Below, piece after piece: positions 59,887 through 64,000 of a DNA stretch of 64,000 bases (its first letter is position 1; each line of letters begins with the position of its first letter). The notes below the pieces were generated by a model. The model was not told the origin of the DNA and searched no databases. It saw only the letters and a program-made list of their open reading frames with translations. The DNA lies in assembly GCA_965657085.1 (NCBI GenBank), contig CBFHND010000002.1:186001-250000 (forward strand). The letters are read 5' to 3'. The stretch is from CBFHND01 sp965657085 (GTDB lineage Bacteria; Pseudomonadota; Alphaproteobacteria; Rhodobacterales; Rhodobacteraceae). A program made the translations under genes and the position numbers.

Positions 59887-60780
59887 ATGCGTAAAAAAGT
59901 GACCAAAGCCATCTTTCCGGTGGCCGGGTTGGGAACCCGTTTTCTTCCTGCCACCAAATCAGTGCCCAAGGAAATCATGACCTTGGTGGATCGTCCGTTG
60001 ATCCAATACGTGATCGACGAGGCGCGTGCGGCGGGGATCAAGGAATTCATCTTTGTAACCTCGCGCGGCAAAGGCGCGCTTGAGGACTATTTCGATCATG
60101 CCCCGACGCTCGAACAAGAGCTGCGCAAGAAGGGCAAGACCGAACTTCTTGAGACGCTCAAGGACACCAACATGGACAGCGGCGCGATTGCTTATATCCG
60201 CCAGCACAAGGCGCTTGGCCTTGGCCATGCGGTGTGGTGTGCCCGCCGTCTTATCGCCAATGAGCCGTTTGCCGTGATCCTGCCCGATGACGTGATCGCC
60301 GCCGAAAAGCCGTGCCTGCAACAGATGGTCGAAGCCTATGAAGAGGTTGGCGGCAACATGGTGGCCGCGATGGAAGTGCCCCCGGAAAAAGCATCGTCTT
60401 ACGGGGTTCTTGATATCGCCGATGACATGGGCAGCATGGTGCAGGTCAAAGGCATGGTCGAAAAACCCAAGGAAGGCACAGCGCCCTCCAATCTTGCCGT
60501 CATTGGCCGCTATATCCTTGCCCCCACGGTTCTGAGCAATCTTAACCGGATCAAGGCCGGGTCGGGCGGTGAAATCCAATTGACCGACGCCATCGCCGAT
60601 GAGATTGCCCAAGAGCGTGATGTGTTCGGCTACAGGTTCCGCGGACAGCGCTTTGATTGCGGATCGAAGTCTGGTTTTCTTCAGGCGACTGTGGCCTTTG
60701 GACTGGCACGCGATGAATTGCGTGATGATCTGAGCGCCTATATCCGCGACATCGTGCAAATGGAAAAGGCTGCTGAGTAA
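59887..60780 (+). CDS. galU: UTP-glucose-1-phosphate uridylyltransferase
   Basis: A 297-residue GalU that makes UDP-glucose. FPVAGLGTRFLPATKSVPKE is the nucleotide-binding signature. ILPDDVIAAEKPCLQQMVE and GMVEKPKEGTAPSNLAVIGR are conserved, and DCGSKSGFLQATVAFGL closes the fold. A gap of 144 bases separates it from the upstream glycosyltransferase and may hold its own promoter; I could not define one. galE follows after 20 bases, together giving UDP-glucose and UDP-galactose. Confidence 0.96.
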   Translation: MRKKVTKAIFPVAGLGTRFLPATKSVPKEIMTLVDRPLIQYVIDEARAAGIKEFIFVTSRGKGALEDYFDHAPTLEQELRKKGKTELLETLKDTNMDSGAIAYIRQHKALGLGHAVWCARRLIANEPFAVILPDDVIAAEKPCLQQMVEAYEEVGGNMVAAMEVPPEKASSYGVLDIADDMGSMVQVKGMVEKPKEGTAPSNLAVIGRYILAPTVLSNLNRIKAGSGGEIQLTDAIADEIAQERDVFGYRFRGQRFDCGSKSGFLQATVAFGLARDELRDDLSAYIRDIVQMEKAAE

Positions 60781-60800
60781 GCGGCACGGGGGCAGAATTC

Positions 60801-61784
60801 GTGACATGTGTACTTGTGACTGGCGGCGCGGGCTATATCGGCTCGCACGCCTGTAAGGCGTTGAAAGCCGCGGGCTTTGTGCCTGTGACATTCGACAACC
60901 TTGTGACCGGTTGGAGGGACGCGGTGAAATTCGGCCCCTTTGAACAGGGCGACCTGATGGACCGCGCGCGACTGGACGAGGTGTTTGCCAAGCACAAGCC
61001 AGTGGCCGTGATGCACTTCGCAGCCTTAAGCCAGGTCGGCGAAAGCATGTCGGAGCCCGGGAGATACTGGCACAACAATGTTGGCGGGTCCTTGACGTTG
61101 ATCGAGGCTGCTGTGGCCGCCGGATGCCAGAACTTTGTGTTCTCCAGCACATGCGCCACCTACGGGGATCAGGACAACGTGGTGCTGGACGAAAACAGCG
61201 CGCAATACCCCATCAACGCCTATGGTGCATCCAAGCGCGCGATCGAGGATATCTTGCGCGACTTCGAGGCCGCGCACGCGCTTGAGCACGTAATTTTCCG
61301 CTACTTCAACGTCGCCGGGGCCGACCCGGAAGGCGAGGTGGGCGAATTCCACCAGCCCGAAACCCACCTGATCCCCCTGATGCTGGATGCGATCGACGGC
61401 AAGCGTGATGCGTTGACGATCTTCGGGACAGACTACGACACGCCGGATGGCACCTGTATCCGAGACTATGTCCATGTTTGCGATCTGGTCGATGCGCATG
61501 TTCTGGGCCTGAAGTGGTTGCAGGACGGCAAGGGCAGCCGCGTTTTCAACCTTGGCACGGGCAGCGGATTTTCCGTGCGCGAGGTCGTGGACCATTCGCG
61601 CAATGTCACCAACCGCGATGTGCCGATCACCGAGGGCCCAAGGCGGCCGGGCGACTGTACCAAGCTGGTGTCGGGGTCTTCGCGTGCGATGTCCGAACTG
61701 GGCTGGAAACCCGCGCGATCCGATCTTCAAACGATGATCGCCGACGCATGGAGATGGCATCAAACTGGCCACTACACCGCATAA
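60801..61784 (+). CDS. galE: UDP-glucose 4-epimerase
   Basis: A 327-residue extended SDR. VTGGAGYIGSHACKALKAAG binds NAD. The catalytic pair is Tyr and Lys in AYGASKRAIE, with Ser/Thr in FSSTCATYGD. RDYVHVCDLVDAHVLGLKWL and NLGTGSGFSVREVV are GalE motifs. The start is GTG at 60801. It interconverts UDP-glucose and UDP-galactose, supplying sugars to the glycosyltransferases on both sides. The next gene begins 20 bases later. Confidence 0.94.
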   Translation: MTCVLVTGGAGYIGSHACKALKAAGFVPVTFDNLVTGWRDAVKFGPFEQGDLMDRARLDEVFAKHKPVAVMHFAALSQVGESMSEPGRYWHNNVGGSLTLIEAAVAAGCQNFVFSSTCATYGDQDNVVLDENSAQYPINAYGASKRAIEDILRDFEAAHALEHVIFRYFNVAGADPEGEVGEFHQPETHLIPLMLDAIDGKRDALTIFGTDYDTPDGTCIRDYVHVCDLVDAHVLGLKWLQDGKGSRVFNLGTGSGFSVREVVDHSRNVTNRDVPITEGPRRPGDCTKLVSGSSRAMSELGWKPARSDLQTMIADAWRWHQTGHYTA

Positions 61785-61803
61785 TCCGCCGCCCGCGCGG
61801 CTT

Positions 61804-62982
61804 TTGGATCTGACGCGATTGATGCGCCGGGCCGGGCGCGTTCTGACAGGCGTGGACCGGGTTGAATTCGCCTATCTGCGCCATCTGTTGTCCGTTGAGA
61901 CCCCTTGTTTTGGACTCGTGCGATCGCCCTTTGGCTATGTCTTGCTGGATCGCAGCGGTATGCAGGGTTTCGAGGCGCGGATAAGTGGGCGAACACCTTG
62001 GTCGTCGCCTGATATGCTGTCCTGGTTCGCACGCGGTCAGACACCCACGATGCAAAGGGCGCAAAGCGACGTGCGCAGGATGGCCATGGCGCGGTGCGCT
62101 CCTGCACGTCTTGGCGCGATGTTGCAACGTCATGTGCCGCGTGGGGCCTCGTATCTCAACACGGGCCACTCCAACCTGACGCCGCGCGTGTTGCGCACGA
62201 TCAAGCAGACGCTGGGCGGATCAACTGGCGTCTTCGTGCACGACGTTATCCCGCTGGAGTACCCACAGTACCAAAGGGCGGGCACTGTAGAGCCATTTGC
62301 CGAGAAGATGCGACAAGTGCAGGCCCATGCCGATCTGATCATCTGCAATTCTGCCGATACGCTGACGCGTGCGCAGGCAGTGCTAGCAAAATGGGGACAA
62401 GCGCCGGAGGGGATTGTTGCGCATCTGGGAACAGACGTCATCGCGCCAGATGTCAGCCAGTTGCCCGAAGGACTGTCCCCCAAGGCCCCGTATTTCGTTG
62501 TTGTGGGCACGATCGAGCCGCGCAAGAACCATGCACTTTTGCTGGATATCTGGGAACAGGACGCACCTGAAAATGCATGTCTCGTGATCTGTGGCAGCCG
62601 GGGCTGGAACAACGAGGCGGTGTTCGACCGGATCGAACGCATATCGGATGGTTCGGTGATCGAGGTCGCGGGCCTGAATGATGCAGCACTCAGTGCGCTT
62701 GTCGCATCATCCAACGGGCTGTTGTTTCCTTCATTTGCCGAAGGTTTTGGCCTGCCCGCAGTGGAGGCGGCGGCTCTGGGCGTTCCGGTTGTGTGCAACG
62801 ACCTGCCTGCTTTGAGGGAAGTCCTTGGAAATATTCCCATTTACGCATCCGTCTCTGATCGGTATTTGTGGAAAAACACGATAAGAACACTCGCCTCGGC
62901 AGGGACACAGCGGACAAATATACCGCCATTTTCCCCGCCCACATGGTCAGACCACTTCAACATCGTGTTAAGGATGATTTGA
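61804..62982 (+). CDS. Family 4 glycosyltransferase
   Basis: A 392-residue GT-B enzyme. The N-terminal part has TRLMRRAGRVLTGVDRVEFA, common in a Rhodobacteraceae subgroup. The C-terminal nucleotide-sugar domain has VVVGTIEPRKNHALLLDIWE and the EX7E motif in FPSFAEGFGLPAVEAAALGV. I start at TTG 61804 because no ATG or GTG precedes the conserved LTRL segment in frame; an ATG at 61822 is the alternative. No clear ribosome site is seen. It probably depends on galE translation. Confidence 0.83.
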   Translation: MDLTRLMRRAGRVLTGVDRVEFAYLRHLLSVETPCFGLVRSPFGYVLLDRSGMQGFEARISGRTPWSSPDMLSWFARGQTPTMQRAQSDVRRMAMARCAPARLGAMLQRHVPRGASYLNTGHSNLTPRVLRTIKQTLGGSTGVFVHDVIPLEYPQYQRAGTVEPFAEKMRQVQAHADLIICNSADTLTRAQAVLAKWGQAPEGIVAHLGTDVIAPDVSQLPEGLSPKAPYFVVVGTIEPRKNHALLLDIWEQDAPENACLVICGSRGWNNEAVFDRIERISDGSVIEVAGLNDAALSALVASSNGLLFPSFAEGFGLPAVEAAALGVPVVCNDLPALREVLGNIPIYASVSDRYLWKNTIRTLASAGTQRTNIPPFSPPTWSDHFNIVLRMI

Positions 62983-63029
62983 TAGCTGCGATCGGGTGGA
63001 TGCATCCCGACGGGTAGAAGGCACGGTTT

Positions 63030-64000
63030 TTGGGCGTTTGGCAGTCATACCGGCTAAGACTTCAGCGGCGGCGCTGGCGGCTTCGGGCGTTTCGTAAACG
63101 CCGGGAATTGCGGCGTGTTGTGGATCGTACAGACCAGTTTCAGCCCGATGATATCCTGCTGTTCTCGACCATGCGGAACGAGAAGGTAAGACTGCCCTAC
63201 TTCCTGCAATACTACCGTGACATGGGCGTCAATCATTTCCTGATCGTGGACAATGACAGCACTGATGGCTCCACCGACTACCTTGCGGATCAACCCGATG
63301 TTTCGCTTTGGCATACCAGGGCGGGGTACAAGCGTGCCCGCTTCGGTGTGGATTGGTTGAACTGGTTGCAGATGAAATATGCCCACGGGCATTGGTGTCT
63401 TGTGGTCGATCCCGATGAATTTCTTGTTTACCCGTTCTGTGACACGCGGCCGTTGCGTGCATTGACCGATTGGTTGGATGCGTCTTCGATCAAATCGTTC
63501 AGTGCGATGTTGCTGGATATGTACCCCAAGGGCCGTTTGGATCAGCAACCTTATCAGGCGGGGCAGGATCCGATGGAAATTGCCAGCTGGTTCGACAGCG
63601 GCAACTACACGATGAGTCGGAACAAGCGGTTCGGAAATCTGTGGATTCAGGGCGGACCGCGCGCGCGTGTGTTCTTTCCCGACAAGCCTGCAAAGGCACC
63701 TGCATTGAACAAAGTGCCTTTGGTCAAATGGGACCGCAGGTACGCTTATGTCAGTTCGACCCACATGCTGCTGCCGCGCGGGTTGAACCAGGTTTATGAT
63801 GAATGGGGTGGTGAAAAGGCAAGCGGCGTGTTGTTGCATGCCAAGTTTCTGGACACCTTTACCGCCAAGGCGGAGGAGGAATTGGGGCGTGGACAACACT
63901 ATGCCGCGTCGGTGGAATACAAAGCCTATGCCGATAGCCTCAAGGACGATCCCGACCTGTGGTGCAAGTGGTCCGAGAAATACATCAACTGGCGGCAACT
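63030..64000 (+). CDS. Glycosyltransferase family 2-like protein, cut by the window end
   Basis: An open rightward frame continues past the window end. LLFSTMRNEKVRLPYFLQYY and NHFLIVDNDSTDGSTDYLAD are the start of a GT-A fold, and WCLVVDPDEFLVYP gives the DxD-type metal site. RGLNQVYDEWGGEKASGVLLH and a Trp-rich C-terminal region follow. Such Glyco_tranf_2_4 proteins are common in polysaccharide clusters. The start is probably TTG at 63030, with AGAAGG upstream; GTG 63120 or ATG 63171 are alternatives. A long open frame on the opposite strand is its shadow. Confidence 0.82.
   Translation, partial: MGVWQSYRLRLQRRRWRLRAFRKRRELRRVVDRTDQFQPDDILLFSTMRNEKVRLPYFLQYYRDMGVNHFLIVDNDSTDGSTDYLADQPDVSLWHTRAGYKRARFGVDWLNWLQMKYAHGHWCLVVDPDEFLVYPFCDTRPLRALTDWLDASSIKSFSAMLLDMYPKGRLDQQPYQAGQDPMEIASWFDSGNYTMSRNKRFGNLWIQGGPRARVFFPDKPAKAPALNKVPLVKWDRRYAYVSSTHMLLPRGLNQVYDEWGGEKASGVLLHAKFLDTFTAKAEEELGRGQHYAASVEYKAYADSLKDDPDLWCKWSEKYINWRQ

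Noticed and set aside
59959..61152. 397-codon minus-strand frame opposite galU and galE
   Set aside because: Both plus-strand genes carry full family motifs, and the antisense translation is low in complexity.
1..64000. CRISPR arrays, insertion sequences, prophage genes, tRNA or rRNA genes
   Set aside because: No regularly spaced repeats, transposase or integrase motifs, or recognisable tRNA/rRNA sequence was seen. A tRNAscan and repeat search would settle it.

Overview
The window looks like part of the main chromosome of a marine alphaproteobacterium of the Rhodobacteraceae (Roseobacter group). This rests on gene order and protein character: rsmG-parA-parB next to hemW, rdgB, rph and hrcA-grpE; MaeB with a phosphotransacetylase tail; a YlxR protein carrying an L7Ae-like half between nusA and infB; and a SecA-linked secreted protein. 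The DNA is moderately GC-rich and densely coded. Many neighbours overlap by 1, 4 or 8 bases. I see no rRNA, tRNA, CRISPR array, insertion sequence or integrase, and no gene-free stretch longer than 300 bases. The rsmG-parAB end suggests the origin of replication is not far to the left.

Layout. 1-8760: end of rsmG, parAB, then a leftward hemW-rdgB-rph block, rightward hrcA-grpE and leftward mutS. 8884-16880: central metabolism and amino acids (maeB, a PfkB sugar kinase, exported MsrA, a sulfotransferase-like gene, argG, ilvA, an SDR). 16877-21873: an Hpt protein opposite a receiver-PP2C phosphatase, two Nudix hydrolases, Hsp33 and the CCA enzyme. 21874-26955: a pair of ABC exporters behind a possible attenuator leader, then an RlmD-like methyltransferase. 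27056-29335: two L,D-transpeptidases around a CAP-domain lipoprotein, and a 59-residue secreted or membrane peptide. 29363-36203: ferrochelatase, a degenerate SAM methyltransferase, ComF, glutaredoxin, nitrilase-like amidase, MarR regulator, UbiG, proline iminopeptidase and a half-length peptide-binding protein. 36338-41709: the rimP-nusA-ylxR-infB translation operon, bounded by terminators. 41727-44457: a 44-residue protein, MutT, ArgJ and a parvulin. 44631-50024: SecA, a secreted protein of unknown role, and a phosphate-binding-like/OmpA fusion. 50021-54574: RadC, an acetyltransferase and dnaKJ, with a heat-shock-type promoter. 54704-64000: AlkB, an SH3 protein, a KpsM-like permease, CysQ, KdsB, four glycosyltransferase or nucleotide-sugar genes, and a glycosyltransferase cut by the right edge.

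Working together. Protein quality control is spread over hrcA-grpE, dnaKJ, hslO, msrA and the parvulin. Repair and nucleotide sanitation are covered by MutS, RdgB, MutT, AlkB and RadC. The right end (KpsM-like, KdsB, GT2, GalU, GalE, GT4, GT2-like) reads as a surface-polysaccharide locus that continues beyond the window.

The most unusual signal is at 21883-22032. A 10-codon ORF with a perfect AGGAGG sits on a long hairpin and is followed by an intrinsic terminator. A second tiny ORF then overlaps the start codon of the first ABC exporter. An upstream heptamer is perfectly complementary to the 5' arm of the terminator. This is what a ribosome-controlled attenuator of a drug-exporter operon would look like.
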